A DNA stretch of 64,000 nt from Monocercomonoides exilis (lineage: Eukaryota; Preaxostyla; Oxymonadida; Polymastigidae): positions 422,501 to 486,500 of the forward strand of contig LSRY02000026.1 in the NCBI GenBank assembly GCA_001643675.2, in the 5' to 3' direction. Below are positions 22,979 to 36,100 of this stretch, piece by piece. Position 1 is the stretch's first letter; each line of letters begins with the position of its first letter. The notes below the pieces were generated by a model, which saw nothing but the letters and a program-made list of their open reading frames with translations, was not told where the DNA came from and ran no database searches. The position numbers and the translations under genes are program-made.

Positions 22979-23889
22979 CAACACTTCAAAAACAAATAAC
23001 ACTTCATTCAACTGTTCTTCAACCATTTCAGCTGATCATGCTTCTGACATGTTCACTAAATCATTTGACAAAGATATTCATTTCATTTCACAAAAAACCA
23101 CAAGTTCAACAAAAGCAAATTCTTTTTCTCTCAACAATTCATTTTCAGCATCTAACATTCTTCAATCTTCTCCATCATCATACAAGAAAAAACAATCTCA
23201 AATAATCACTGTTAAAAAAGAAAATAATAACAATTCAAACGTTAACTTGAAAAATGACAGTTGTTCATAATTTCACACAGATAACTAATCATATTCAATG
23301 TCTTCGTTTACTTCATCTTCATTGAAAAGAGAAAAACGAAATAAGTACCTAATATTTTCTTCAAATGAAAAGTGACTGATTTTGAACCCAAAAACACAAC
23401 TGTGGAAAGAATCTCGAAACGAGACAAACATTAACATATTGCTGTTGAATTAATATCGTTTGACTGGTTATTTCATCAAAGCAAAGAAAAGGACACACAT
23501 GTGTGCGTTGTGCGCTCAACTGGATTCACTGAAGAAGAAGATACAATCCTTATATCATGGATAAAAACCTTATTGGTATAAATGTGACAAAATACCTCCT
23601 TCAGTTAAAATATATTTTTTATTTTAATAATGTGGAAAAAAACAACCTTTGTGACAAACTGGCAAAATCTATTATCTTCGACATCTCGACAAACATCAAA
23701 ATTAATAAATCCAGTTGAATTTTCAAATTTGTTATGAAACATTGAAAAATGAAATATCCATTATTTTATAGAATTTTGAGTTTCAAAAGTCATAAAACAT
23801 ATTGAGAAACCTAATCAAAAATTTTAGATAAAAAAAATATTTTCAACAGATATTTTTAACTTTAATGGTTTTTAACAGATCTGATTCAA
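22979..23889. other. Spacer with a short Ser/Asn-rich open stretch
   Basis: 23049-23270 (plus) encodes a polar peptide containing SFSLNNSFSASNILQSS. It may be a relic of the preceding gene. The rest has no recognisable content. Confidence 0.35.
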
Positions 23890-26800
23890 GAGGAATATTT
23901 TGTGTCGAAGATCATCATGTTGTTTGAGGCAAATAAGTTTATTATGGATGAGAAATACAATTCAGTTTTCAAACAGCAACCAATTGAGCTGAAAAATAGT
24001 TTATCTTCTGGATCAATTGTGTGCAAACGCTTATCCAGTGTTAAAAATTTCATTCATTCAAAAAAAAATATTGTTATAATCATAAGTTAGACGAATTCAA
24101 AGCAAAAATAGATGAGTTGAATAAAAATGGATGTACGCTTGTATCATTGGTTCAAGGGAGATCAATCATTTTTTGTCAGTGTTCTTTTTTTCATTTTTAT
24201 TTTTTTCACAAAGATTTTGATTACATATTTTATTCATTTTCAGATTATAAGCACCCAAACAATACTGGACAAGAGATTGGAAAAGTTCATTTTGAAGAAG
24301 CCAAAGGAAAACTGTGGATAGCATTCGTCCTTGTTCTTGCAGATGGTTCTTTGAAAAAAAACGGTCATTTTTACTGCTTATGCCCAAATTGCAAATGTGG
24401 AATAAACTGCACATTTTCTACAAGGAAAAAAACATATCGCATTGATGATCATTATTGTTCACTTGTGCATTCAACAACAATTGTCCCATATTTTGAAAAA
24501 CATAGCTTGTTGAAATCAAGCAATTCACGACAAACTCGAATTGCTCCATCTTTTCGGTTCTAGAAATTAATAGGAATGTTTTTGCATTTGATTAGTCATT
24601 GCAACATTGCATTTTTGTCTGCGTATTCAAAAGAGTTTAATTCTTTTATTACCGAAGTCATAAGAACATCTCAGGCAAATCTAACTCTTCCTTGCACATC
24701 AATTTTTACCACTCTCACTGCAAGAAAGCTTTCATCATTTATTGAAAATGAAACCAAGAAAAAGATTGAAGAAAGAAATGAAATGCTATCAAATTCTTCA
24801 GTTTCTGTGATGTTTGATGGAGGACTTATTGGTGGAAAAAAACACATTGTTATTTCTGTTGTTCCATTACAATCAAATGCACATCCTGTTTTTTGGGGAC
24901 TTCGAAAACATTGCGCAACTTCAGAACAATACTGCGAGCTTGCAATGAATATTATGAAAGAGATGAAAGATATAAAATCAGATGTTAGATGTTTCTGCAC
25001 TGACGGTCAACAATCTCAGAAAATTGCAATAAAAACATCCATGAATCTGTGAAAACATTCAGCACAGATTACATTGATAACGATATAAAACCGTTCTTCA
25101 TTTACAGAAACAATTATTTGATAAATCTGATTTAGATTCATTTGTTTAACTCTTCCAAATGACTGAAAGATTAAAACGAAAATTGTCCAATTTTCAAAAA
25201 ATTACAGAAATCATTCAACAAAGTATATCTCAAAACCCAAGAACCCAGTTTTTATCTCAACTCGTTGACTTTGTTTTTATAACATTTGTTTTTTTATTAG
25301 AAAAAATCGTTATAAAATTTTATATTTTTATTCATTAGAGAGTTCAACAATAACTGATGTGATTAAATGTGAAGTTCTACTGTTCCCACTTCAAACAATG
25401 CATCTTTTTATTGAGAATGATTCAACAAAGTTTGGATCAGTATCTCAATGCATTGTGGAGGCCTTTTCTCAATACACTTGGCTGTTGGAACTTGAAATGT
25501 TTGGTGAAGAAGCTTGGAATGAGATCATAATTCAATACATGGTTTTATTATACAATTATTTTTTGACTGGAGCAAGAGGTGATTTGTTAGCGTTGGCCTT
25601 TTCTTTAAATCCTGAAGGATCGATGCTGTACAGGCAGGGAATGTTTTCGAAATCTTTCTCAATGAAATTGGAGAATTTGAGGAATTTATATTCATCAAAA
25701 AATTCTGTTACCCTAAATGAAAAAATTTCACAAGAAATTGTGAGTTCTTCCACACCATTGTCTCCTTCTGAGCAAAACACAACATTAAATACACACCTCA
25801 GTCCATTGATGTATTTGCCTCCCTCTCAAATACCCGTCGATTCATCAGAAAATATTTATCTTTCAACCAATCATTCAATGCAATTATCCTCAGATTAATC
25901 TGCTAAAACAAATGTCATCAATGTCAGCCAACCCCCTTTCTAACAGAAACAACGGTTTTTGCATCTTCACAGATATTTGAGAAGTATAAAATTCAAAATA
26001 TATCACCATTTAGTGTTTCCGAATTAATATTTTCAATTTATAACTACAAAAAGGGAATACAACAGATTGATTCAACTCCTCCCATAGTATTATCTTTGTT
26101 CTTCAATTCTCAATGGTCAACACAACTTACTTCACTGCAAGCTTCAAAATCAGCAAACGAAAATATTCTTGCAATTATCATCAAATGTCTTGAAAAAGAT
26201 TGTCTGTCAAATTTATCGAATGAAGAAAATGGTTGCGAAGAAATAAGTGAGGATAATTTTGAAGAAATTTACGGGCTCATTGAAGCTGAACAAGAAGCAG
26301 AGAATGATGAATTCAATGAAGCACACATGTCTCATATTCCAACAACCATTTATCGTTCATTCAATCAAACTTGATTTGAAGATGGATCTTCAAATCGAAG
26401 CGAAACAAGCGATACAATCAGAATGGATATAGATAAAACAGAAAGAGGTTTGTGCAGTTCGGAAGAAATTGAGCAGGAGGATGTGGAAGATATTGGATCA
26501 AGCAGAAAAATAGATTATTTGTATATTCAGATAAAAGAGGAAAGAAAAAAATATTTGTTGCAAGTCCAAAAGGCTATTCAAATGGATTTGTTCACTCGCA
26601 TAAGAAGTGGATTTGAAAAATACGTTAAAAAAGTTCTTCATAATCAATCAGATCAACTGCAATCAGAATGCATTTCCTTACTCACATTTTTTTCAAATCG
26701 ATTAGGGTCAACTTTTTAATGGGACTTTTTTCTTTATTGGCACTTTTTTTGTTTTTGCGTGCCAGTCATTCAAAAAAGCTGGATGAACCTCAACGCTCGG

Positions 26801-27932
26801 ATGAGGGTGCTGATAAAACAAGATTATTAAATTACTGGTTTGTTTTTTAAATTTTGTTTATTTTTCGTAGAGATACAGCAATTTTTTATTTATTTTGAAG
26901 TGACTTTTTTCAGCCGAGGAAGCATTTCACAAATTTTTGAAATCCATTTTTAAAAACTACTAGCATTTTCCTTTTTATATTCAAAATCTTAAGTTTAACA
27001 ACTTGTTTTTTCTTGATTTTTTCACATTTCAATTTTTAATCAACATGCGAACACAATTTTGAAAATTTCTTTGTTATTAAAATGAAGTGTTAAAAATAAA
27101 AATATGATATGAAAATTACACACTCCAATAAAGAAGTGTGAAAAAGGTTGAAAATATAAATTTTCTTTTTATCTCAAACAGGTGAATGGTCACAACATTG
27201 AATGATTTGAGATCAAACTTTTTCTGTTTTGATGAGTATGACGCAAATAAAAAATTTTAATGTTCAACCTTTTTCACACTTCTTTATTGGAGTGTGTAAT
27301 TTTCATATCATATTTTTATTTTTAACACTTCATTTTAATAACAAAGAAATTTTCAAAATTGTGTTCGCATGTTGATTAAAAATTGAAATGTGAAAAAATC
27401 AAGAAAAAACAAGTTGTTAAACTTAAGATTTTGAATATAAAAAGGAAAATGCTAGTAGTTTTTAAAAATGGATTTCAAAAATTTGTGAAATGCTTCCTCG
27501 GCTGAAAAAAGTCACTTCAAAATAAATAAAAAATTGCTGTATCTCTACGAAAAATAAACAAAATTTAAAAAACAAACCAGTAATTTAATAATCTTGTTTT
27601 ATCAGCACCCTCATCCGAGCGTTGAGGTTCATCCAGCTTTTTTGAATGACTGGCACGCAAAAACAAAAAAAGTGCCAATAAAGAAAAAAGTCCCATTAAA
27701 AAGTTGACCCTATAAACCTCCAATTGTTCAAGACAATCCCCATGTTTATTCCTTTGAAATAGGAAAATGGGGAACTATACCTAACATATATGCAAATATC
27801 TGTTACTCATTAATCGTTTCTCCAGTCAGCGAATCCTCATGCGAACGACTTTTCTCACGACTGAAGCGAATAATTGAAGAAAGAAGACACACATTAACAA
27901 TGAATACATTAAATGTGCTGTTAATTTTGTGA
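23890..27932 (+). pseudogene. hAT-family transposase relic, interrupted by a foldback element
   Basis: Separate open pieces line up in order as a hAT transposase. A Cys/His-rich N-terminal segment (24250-24560, with CLCPNCKC...DHYCSLVH) could be the zinc-finger DNA-binding domain. The RNase H-like core begins at 24576 with a first acidic site in VMFDGGLIGG and a second in CFCTDGQQ. A helical segment (25359-25898) includes LLALAFSLNPEG. An acidic linker follows (26096-26700). After the inserted foldback element, the diagnostic C-terminal dimerisation block appears at about 27730-27932: SESSCERLFSRLKRI, then RRHTLTMNTLNVLLIL. Stops and frameshifts separate most blocks, and at least one gap (24180-24245) may be an intron. 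The gene is dead; the terminal repeats of the original transposon were not located. Confidence 0.75.
26705..27710. mobile_element. Foldback element with indistinguishable 448-bp arms inserted in the hAT relic
   Basis: 26705-27152 and 27263-27710 are inverted copies in which I found no mismatch by eye. The ends read GGGTCAACTTTTTAATGGGA and the element is flanked by TA on both sides (26703-26704, 27711-27712), the likely target duplication. The ~110-bp loop is AT-rich. No protein is encoded. The arms share only the outer GGGTCAA and TA flank with the foldback element at 6700-7674. Arm identity points to recent insertion or to ongoing correction between arms. Confidence 0.95.
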
Positions 27933-28365
27933 ATAAATGATGTTCATCGAGTTTCTTATCGTTTTCATAATTTTCTAAGCAAATATTTTGTTTTAAGTTC
28001 AAATTGTGAACACATACACGAAAAGCTTTAAATAGAAAATCTTTATAATATCTCTTTAAATATTTTGTTTGTTTAATGAAAGAAAACGCCACAAACATAA
28101 AATAAATGAAATCACTCAGAGCTGGGAAAAACGATACATTAGTTAAAAACACGATTAATTGATTTTTGAACTGTAAAAATAACTTTTTTCATTCGCACTT
28201 TTGAAGGCTGACAGGAACTCTTTTCGCTGATAACAATGAAGCAAAACTTTTATCATTTCATGATGACGAAGTCTAGTGCATAATTGCGCTAATCAATTTT
28301 TTGTTTTGTTAATTGGAAGCCGCACTGCTTGTATAATCTCTTCCACTATTTTTCCTTAAAAATCT
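27933..28365. other. Spacer, no gene seen
   Basis: AT-rich sequence between the end of the hAT relic and the 3' end of the receptor gene. The two genes converge here. Confidence 0.5.
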
Positions 28366-31300
28366 TCAACTTTCTTCTCCATCGTCAATTGCATCCGACA
28401 TCACCAGAATTACCGCTCCTTGGGAAAAGTGCTGGATAAACTCTAACTTCATGCAATTAAGAGATGGTCGATCGATTGAAGCTTCAGAGAAGCAGCTCTT
28501 CAATATTCTTCTCAAAGAGCAGTTTTGAAGAGCATCCGTGTTTGGCCTCTCCCCATTCAAAATCTTATCTCCCGCCACCTCTGCTGGATACTCCCCAAAC
28601 GGGATATCCAGAGTCAAACACTCCCACAGCATCATCCCAATCGAAAGCACAACTGACTTCTTCGTTGCTCCCATCTTCTTGTTCACCTGCAGCTCTGGTG
28701 CCTTCCACCTCAAACACTCTTTTTTGAAGTCATCCTCATCTTCAAAGGCAGATGAGGGAAGGGAGTCACTATCATCACTGGCAGATGTCACAACAGTCGA
28801 TAATGAGATGGATGATGAGTCCGAATCATCATCAGATGAGAAGTCAGAGTGCAAAACAATGCAGATCACCATGTGCTCAGAGAACAGAACAATGTGAGGA
28901 CTCAGAGTGGAAAGAGAAGATAATCCATTTTCCATCTCGTCAAAGGAGTGGAGAGCGAGATTGGCCACCCAGAACAGGATCTGAGCAGCTGTCTGCTCCC
29001 TCTCCTGAAGAGTCCCAATCGCCATCTCCTTTGTCTTGTTCAGCCCATGCAACAACATGAACAGTGAATCCCTTAAATCAACAATCAGCTTCTCATGAGG
29101 AGATGAACAGGCCATCGCATCCACCAGATTAGACATGGACGAGGTGGTTGGACACAGACTCTCTGGTCGGATAAAAGTGGAATCTGTGTCTGAAGTATCT
29201 GTGGTTGAGGTGGATGAAATTGATGGTGATGGTGTTCTCTTTTGAATCTCTTCTTCTTCTTTCTCATCAACCTTCTCCAACATCCATTGAGGAATCTTGT
29301 CTGAATCTCTCCCCAAAATGTATTCAGTGGAACCACTCTCAGAAAGAAGATGTTCTGATGACTCTGAATGTCCCAAGCTATTTTCATACACTCTCTTCTT
29401 TATCCTCTCTTCGTTCTTCTTCTCTGCTTCTCTCTCTGCTCTCCTCCATTGCTCCTCTGGTGACATCTCCATCGTCACCTTCTCAAATGCCTTTGGATCC
29501 TTCCTCACTGTGTCATTCACAATCTCTTCCAATTCCTTTGTTCTTCTCTTTTGCTTTCTCCATCTGACTGTAGAAATTAAATCAATGACGAGAACAATAA
29601 ATAATACAACAACCAACACAATAATAATCAACAACAAAGAAGATATCCCTTCTTTCCCTCCTTCAACAGTCCTTTCATCTCCTTTTCCAACACTTTCACT
29701 CCTGTTCTTCACAATAACCGAATCTGTTGATGAAAGGGAACCTGTTTTCCCAAACACAATCCACACACTCACTTCTGTCTCTTCTCTCACTTTCTCCAAT
29801 TCAGAACATGAAATAAACGTGTGAATCTCATTCTCTGACACAAACCCTTCTTCTTCAATCCCCTTTCTCACTATCTCCTCTTCTTCCCCATTTTTCATGC
29901 TCATCTTCACCGACAAATCACATGGAAGAAGCAACTTTCCCACAATCATCAACTCCACATCCCCATTTGGCTGTGTTGTGTTCTTCACCTCTTCCAAAAT
30001 GGGGATGTAAAATGATGATGCTCTCTCAGTTGCTATCCCTCCCAATTCGCATCCCTCATCCAATATCCACAGAGATGTGTTTGGCAACATTCCATCTCCC
30101 CCTTTCACACTCACAACATTCAACTCCCCGTTCCCTTCACAAATCACATTCCTTCTGGCTGATGAATATCCCTCAATCGATGGGTTGTTGTTCTCAAATT
30201 CTCCTTTCTCAATCTTCACACTCCCTCCACTCACCCACAACCCACCTCCCCTGCTCTTCATAATCGTTGTTTCCCTCATCTCCACATTGCTCTTCTCAAC
30301 ATCAACCAATGACCCATTCCATTTGCACAATCCTTCTATTCTCTTGTTTTCTTCATTGATAAACTCAATTTCTTTTTCTCCATCAAACACACATGCCTCA
30401 ATCCTCACATTCTTGGAATTCCTGATCTGCATCACCCTTCCCTTATCGACCGAATTCACACACTTTCCAAATGAGCTGTTCAGCACACTCACCTCTTTCT
30501 CAGCATCTTCCATAACAACAACACATCTCTTTAATGCTACAGTCACATTTTCAATGACCATCTCTTTCATCTCCATTTTCGCTTTCCCTCCAACACTCAC
30601 AACATCTCCCTCACCTTCGATATTCAATATTCTTGTTTCAACAATTGTCACATTCGATTCTTCACAAAATGAAAGAACTGATATTGTTGAATGAATATCC
30701 CTGAATGTTGTTTCTGATATCTTCAGCTCTCCACTTTCCACACTCACAATTGAACTGTTCAACTTCATAAACTCAACTGTTGTTGTTGAAGAAGACAAGA
30801 ATTCACAATTTCTCATCTCCATTGAACCATTCTTCACTTTCATGAGACAATTGTGAGTTGATTCAAATCCATTTTCAAACTGGAATGAGCACCTCTCCAC
30901 TGAACATACATTCACAAACTCCATCACACAATCCTTCTCAGCTAATTTCTCAATCTTGGAGTTCAGTTTCACTGTCGCCTGTGTCTTTTTCAATGAATTC
31001 ACAACCAGATCTCCAATCACACACTCCTTCCTCACAAACCCTTCTCCATCAATCAGAATCCCATTCATCACCCCTTCCTCGATGTGCTCAACCCCACAGT
31101 CGATGCTCGCACACGGAATGCTCTGTGCCCCACATCCCCTCCCATCACTCCCTCTCCCACTCACAAACACCTGTGCCGAATAATAGAATGTGATCAGCGG
31201 AATCAGATCAACATCTTCCTCGCTCCAACCATCCCTCCCACAGATCGAGTTGTTCGAGTTCAGTGACTCCTGGTTGTAGTTCAGAGCAAACAGTGTTTCG

Positions 31301-33108
31301 TTGATCTGGTGAGAAATCGAGTGGCATCTGACAAACACGTCTTTCCCCACATGTGCCTCATTCATCACAAACAGGATATTCACAATCTTGAAATTCAGAG
31401 GCGGAATCTGACTTTCATTTCCATAATTCGCATGTGGGTCTGATCCATCAATAAACAGCCCCCCTCCACACCCTGTCTCACTCGAGCACTTGCACATCGA
31501 AAACGTGCTCCCATTCACTTTCAACACCGACTCCCCACTCTTCAGCACCACTCTCATCCCCCCTCCTTCATCACTCAAACCACTCTTGCAACTCGACATC
31601 GAACACTCATCCACCACACACTCCACTCCATCTTCAAATGATCCCACATCAACAACACTCGCTCCAATCCCTTCATTTGTGATATTGGAAAATGAACACC
31701 CAACAACCCTCAGAACTGGTCTGTTCCCATTTGAAAATACCTTCTTTTCTCCATTCATCTGGTTATCCTCTTCCATCATCGAAATCAGGCTTCTTTCTTT
31801 CGCATCAGCAAATGAAATGTTCACATTCTGAACAGTCACCTCACCTGCACTTGGACTGAAGGCAATCAACCCTTTCAACTCTGAAATCAAACTCAACGAG
31901 CTCCTCTCAATCACAACACTCCCTCCATTCACTCTCATCACACAATATCCAAAACTCTCTGCCACCCCCCTCCCTGGCCCAAATGAACAATCTGAAACTG
32001 ACAATAATGTGTTTGCTCCAGAGGATTCAATCAACACTGAATGATGGGTTGTGACGGCTGGCTTTGTGAATGACACATTCACAAATGACAGACTCACATT
32101 CGAGGATATCATTGAATCATCATCAGACAAATCATTCTCATCTTCATCACTGATCGTCACTCCTGTCCCTTTCTTTGTCCCTTCAATCACCACTTTTGGT
32201 GAATCTGAAATTGATGATGAAAATGAAGAAGAAAATGAAATGGAATGACTCAGCAACCCTGATCCCACAATGGAAATATGTGTTTCCCCTCCTCCAAGTG
32301 TTGGATATCGAAGTGACATCAGGTGGTCAATCGATGAGCATGGTGCCTCGGAATACCCACACCCACTGAAGTCTCCTCCTTTCTCTCGAGAAACAAACCC
32401 ATCCCCACTCAAGTTCCTCCACAAATACACAACCAGTGCAATCACATATCCCTCCTCTCCTGTTGTCTTCCTCTCCCATCCACACAGCTCATCCAATGAC
32501 TTCAACTCATCTGAACTCATCTCCCATATCAGGTGCTCCTCATTCACAATCTCTCTCAGATCCCATCCTGACACAAACACATTCTTCCCTTTCCACCCAT
32601 CACATCCCTCAAATCCCATCCCTTCCATCACAAATGTTCCCATCTCATCTGCCAGCTTCACAAACATCCCTCCTCCCATTCCTCTCCCTCCGCTCACAAT
32701 CTCACTTGTTGGCACAACACATCCCGATAATTTCACTCCTTTCATCTCCAAACTCCCTCCCTTCCCCACTGATATCTTCATCCCTCCCCCTTTCATCCCA
32801 CTCCCCCCTGAACACACTGATGACAAATTGCATCCTTCAATATTCACATTCCCATTCACACTCATTTCTACATTCAAACATCCTCCTCCTCCTCCTCCTT
32901 CACTCCCACCAACAACTTCCACTCCACTCATTCGGCTGTTCACAATCTCCAATTCAACTCCATTCGAAACAACAATTGGTGATTTCCCACTCATTCTCAC
33001 TCCCCCTTCCATCACAAATCCATTCACAGTCAGCCCTCCTCCCTCAACACAAATCACATTGAATCCAATCACTTCATCATTTCCAAATGTGACTGAACAG
33101 CTGGTCAT
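28366..33108 (-). CDS. 3' part of receptor: ectodomain, TM, pseudokinase tail (1580 codons)
   Basis: This long frame has an ATG at 33108, the first after the TGA. Residues 1 to about 1150 are Pmp-like repeats with GGGM/GGGL turns and module openings such as GCGAQSIPCASID. Residues ~1154-1177 form one membrane segment (LLLIIIVLVVVLFIVLVIDL) followed by basic RWRKQKRR. A predicted coil (SPEEQWRRAEREAEKK) begins near 1215, followed by a Ser/Thr/Asp-rich linker. The C-terminal ~200 residues resemble a protein kinase: LSPHIVLF sits where HRDxxxxN is expected, no DFG is present, RWKAPEL is the APE motif (~1470), GMMLWECLTLDIPFGEYP is subdomain IX-X, and IDRPSL is the subdomain XI arginine (~1545). 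The glycine loop, VAIK lysine and HRD aspartate are not recognisable, so it is probably a pseudokinase. The likely role is a surface receptor or scaffold; no ligand can be inferred. Confidence 0.8.
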   Translation of the reverse strand: MTSCSVTFGNDEVIGFNVICVEGGGLTVNGFVMEGGVRMSGKSPIVVSNGVELEIVNSRMSGVEVVGGSEGGGGGGCLNVEMSVNGNVNIEGCNLSSVCSGGSGMKGGGMKISVGKGGSLEMKGVKLSGCVVPTSEIVSGGRGMGGGMFVKLADEMGTFVMEGMGFEGCDGWKGKNVFVSGWDLREIVNEEHLIWEMSSDELKSLDELCGWERKTTGEEGYVIALVVYLWRNLSGDGFVSREKGGDFSGCGYSEAPCSSIDHLMSLRYPTLGGGETHISIVGSGLLSHSISFSSSFSSSISDSPKVVIEGTKKGTGVTISDEDENDLSDDDSMISSNVSLSFVNVSFTKPAVTTHHSVLIESSGANTLLSVSDCSFGPGRGVAESFGYCVMRVNGGSVVIERSSLSLISELKGLIAFSPSAGEVTVQNVNISFADAKERSLISMMEEDNQMNGEKKVFSNGNRPVLRVVGCSFSNITNEGIGASVVDVGSFEDGVECVVDECSMSSCKSGLSDEGGGMRVVLKSGESVLKVNGSTFSMCKCSSETGCGGGLFIDGSDPHANYGNESQIPPLNFKIVNILFVMNEAHVGKDVFVRCHSISHQINETLFALNYNQESLNSNNSICGRDGWSEEDVDLIPLITFYYSAQVFVSGRGSDGRGCGAQSIPCASIDCGVEHIEEGVMNGILIDGEGFVRKECVIGDLVVNSLKKTQATVKLNSKIEKLAEKDCVMEFVNVCSVERCSFQFENGFESTHNCLMKVKNGSMEMRNCEFLSSSTTTVEFMKLNSSIVSVESGELKISETTFRDIHSTISVLSFCEESNVTIVETRILNIEGEGDVVSVGGKAKMEMKEMVIENVTVALKRCVVVMEDAEKEVSVLNSSFGKCVNSVDKGRVMQIRNSKNVRIEACVFDGEKEIEFINEENKRIEGLCKWNGSLVDVEKSNVEMRETTIMKSRGGGLWVSGGSVKIEKGEFENNNPSIEGYSSARRNVICEGNGELNVVSVKGGDGMLPNTSLWILDEGCELGGIATERASSFYIPILEEVKNTTQPNGDVELMIVGKLLLPCDLSVKMSMKNGEEEEIVRKGIEEEGFVSENEIHTFISCSELEKVREETEVSVWIVFGKTGSLSSTDSVIVKNRSESVGKGDERTVEGGKEGISSLLLIIIVLVVVLFIVLVIDLISTVRWRKQKRRTKELEEIVNDTVRKDPKAFEKVTMEMSPEEQWRRAEREAEKKNEERIKKRVYENSLGHSESSEHLLSESGSTEYILGRDSDKIPQWMLEKVDEKEEEEIQKRTPSPSISSTSTTDTSDTDSTFIRPESLCPTTSSMSNLVDAMACSSPHEKLIVDLRDSLFMLLHGLNKTKEMAIGTLQEREQTAAQILFWVANLALHSFDEMENGLSSLSTLSPHIVLFSEHMVICIVLHSDFSSDDDSDSSSISLSTVVTSASDDSDSLPSSAFEDEDDFKKECLRWKAPELQVNKKMGATKKSVVLSIGMMLWECLTLDIPFGEYPAEVAGDKILNGERPNTDALQNCSLRRILKSCFSEASIDRPSLNCMKLEFIQHFSQGAVILVMSDAIDDGEES

Positions 33109-33144
33109 TGTGATGGTTGATGTTGAGGAGGAGGAGTGAATGAA

Positions 33145-36100
33145 TCAACTTTTCTTCCCATTCATCTCTTCATTCAGCACAAATGACAAATGTCTCATCT
33201 CAAATGATTTTGAACATTCAATAAGGTTATTCTGGGTTATCGATCCTTCATCCCTCACTAACACTCTCATCCCTTCTTCTTTCCCTGAAACACTCACCCC
33301 AAATGAAACCACTTTCATCTCATTCTTTATCCATGATTCGGACACAACTTCGATTTCATTCACAGTGCTGCTCGCTCTCTTCCCAACACAATAGTCAATC
33401 GTCAAACACCCAAACTCCTCAAACCCACAATGGCTCTGATCCAGCGCCCTCTCTCCTCTCCCATCAACTCTCAGCTTCGAGCCAATTGAACACAAATACA
33501 CAAACAGCGGAATCACTTCCCCTTCTCTCCCATCCTCACTCCCACACAACTTCACAACATCTGTTGGAATCACACTTGAGTCAAAAAATGATAATGAACT
33601 TCCATTCACTTTCCACTCCAACAACACTCCTCCACCACATTCAACAAACACATCCTTCCCATATTGAGCTTTGTTATCCTCTCCAAACACAAACAATCCC
33701 TCTCTTCCAGATTCCATTTTCATTGAGCCATCCCTGCTCTCCATCACAATCATCATCCCCCCCCCTCTCCCTTCACTTCTCCCTTCTGAACTCTCCCCTG
33801 AACCCTTCGCCTCGCACCCATCAATCACACAACTCCCATTCACAACAACACTCCCTTCCCCATTCACAACAACACTCATCCCTCCTCCTCTTCCACCAAC
33901 ACACCTGCACCCCTTCACAACACACGAGTCAATCACAATTATCCCATTCTTCCCCTCATCCCCCTCTGCCCCAACCACTCCACTCACCCATCCTCCATCT
34001 CCACTTCTCTTCTCAATGTTGTTCACCTCACATCCACAAAACATAACTGATTCCACCCCTTCGCCAAACTCAATCACTGAATGTTCTCCAAATCTCAATG
34101 TCTCTGTGATCACCAATCCCTCCACTTTCATTTTTTCCCCAACCACATTCACAAAACAATATCCAATGGAATTCTCAGACGAACAAACAACAGAACAGTC
34201 AGTGAGTGTGAAGAGTGTTGAATTGGATGAAATCAGAGATGATGATGACGCACCAGACAGAACAGATGGAACACAAAACTTGATGTTTCTTATTGAACAT
34301 TTGCTCTGAACCTCAATCAGACAAGATGACTCAAAATTCTCTGGCGCTTTCACCCCAACTTCCATCCCTTTTGTGGCACATGAAATCTCCCATTCAAAGG
34401 AGTCTGTCATTCCAACCTCTTCAGCAAACTCAAATCCTGAATCCAATTCCATCTTCTTGTTTGTGTCTGGATATCTCACCTGCGCTGCATGCGTGATGGT
34501 GGCACACGGATAATAGTCAAACCCACAGAACCACGAGTCGTATCCCCCCAGCCCATCCTTCCCCTTCCCCACATGTGCTGCATCTGGATATCTGTCCAGA
34601 AACACATTCAGTGGGAACAGCCCCATTGTTGTGTCACTCCGATCATATCCCACCACCTCATTGTATTTTGATTCATCATGTTGAACATTCAGCTTTTCTC
34701 TTGTTATTCCCCAGCTCGCTGAATTGCTCCCATTCACAAACACATAATTCCCACCCAATGAAGCAGAACACCCTGAGAAGTCAACTGACACAATCGAGAA
34801 GTCAACCGAGTTATCAGCCAGATGCAGCATCATCCCTCCTCCATATTCTCCACTTGTGCATCTGTTCATTGTTGTTGATGCTTCAACCTGAAGCTTGCTT
34901 GTATCTGTTTCCATCTCAACCTTGATCCCTCCACCACTGCCATTCTCACACTCACAATCCTCAATTGTCACATTCTGAATAACAAATGCCTCCCCTTCCT
35001 TCACACTCTTTGCCACAACCACCCCATCTCCTTCTGTCAACTTCACATTATTCACAATCAAGTTCGCAATCATGCTTTCTCCAGAAGCAGTGGCTGTAAA
35101 AAAAAGGGCAGATGAGGAAGATGAAGAAGGAGATAAAACAGGTTCAGAGAACAATGGTTGAGAAATATTCATATCTTTGATCTCCACATCAACCATCGAC
35201 AGCTGTGATAGATGCACCACAAACACTGATGATGATATCACATATTCTCCAACATTACTCGTTGTGATCACAACATCCTCCAATGAGAGTGACCCACCTC
35301 CATCAGACACCACAGCCACACTTGGAGAAGGGATTAAATTTGAGTTGCAATCAACCTTCATGTGCAATAAACCAAGATGACCTGTTGACACAATGAACAG
35401 CGCTCCAGTTGGTAAAAGTGCTCCTGTTCCAATCGCACTTTCCATCCTCCCTTTCCCAATGACTGAAATCTTCTTTGTCCCAATCTGAATTGTTGTCACT
35501 TCGCTTTGATGATTACCTTTCATCAGCGTGATTGCCAAACTAATTTGTATTTCACACATCTCAAATCCCTTCTTCACTGTCAGACACGGATTTGATTCAT
35601 TTGCACCACACAATTCAGTTGCATCACTCCCATTCACTGAAACATATATAATTTTGTCTTTCAGCCAATCTTTCTTTTCTGTGTGCTGATGCAACCAAGT
35701 GTTTCCATTTGAATAATTATAGGAATAGCACATTCTCTGATCATCTGAATTCGTTGTGTAACATTCATAAAATGGATTTCCATTATTCAAATATATGTTA
35801 AAATCATCTGCATATTCAACATTATGACCGAATGGAGCAGAAGCATTTCTGCAATAGCATTCATGGAAGAACAGGAAACAACAATAGATTTTGTCATTTG
35901 GTGCTGTTGCTCGATTTGGATAAAAATATAATCCTCCTCCATATGAATAGACAGAACATGAAATGAACTGAATGCTCCTCATTTTGAATTGATTCGCGGA
36001 AATAGTTGCACAGCACATGCCCCCACCACCAGTATTTGTAACTGAGCATGAAAAGAAACAACAATCGAACACATGCATTCTCTCCTCCACCATTTTCATT

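Noticed and set aside
28464-34309. Long plus-strand open frames rich in Ser/His/Pro opposite the receptor gene
   Set aside because: They are antisense to a clear repeat protein with TM and kinase-like tail; their composition follows the complementary codons.
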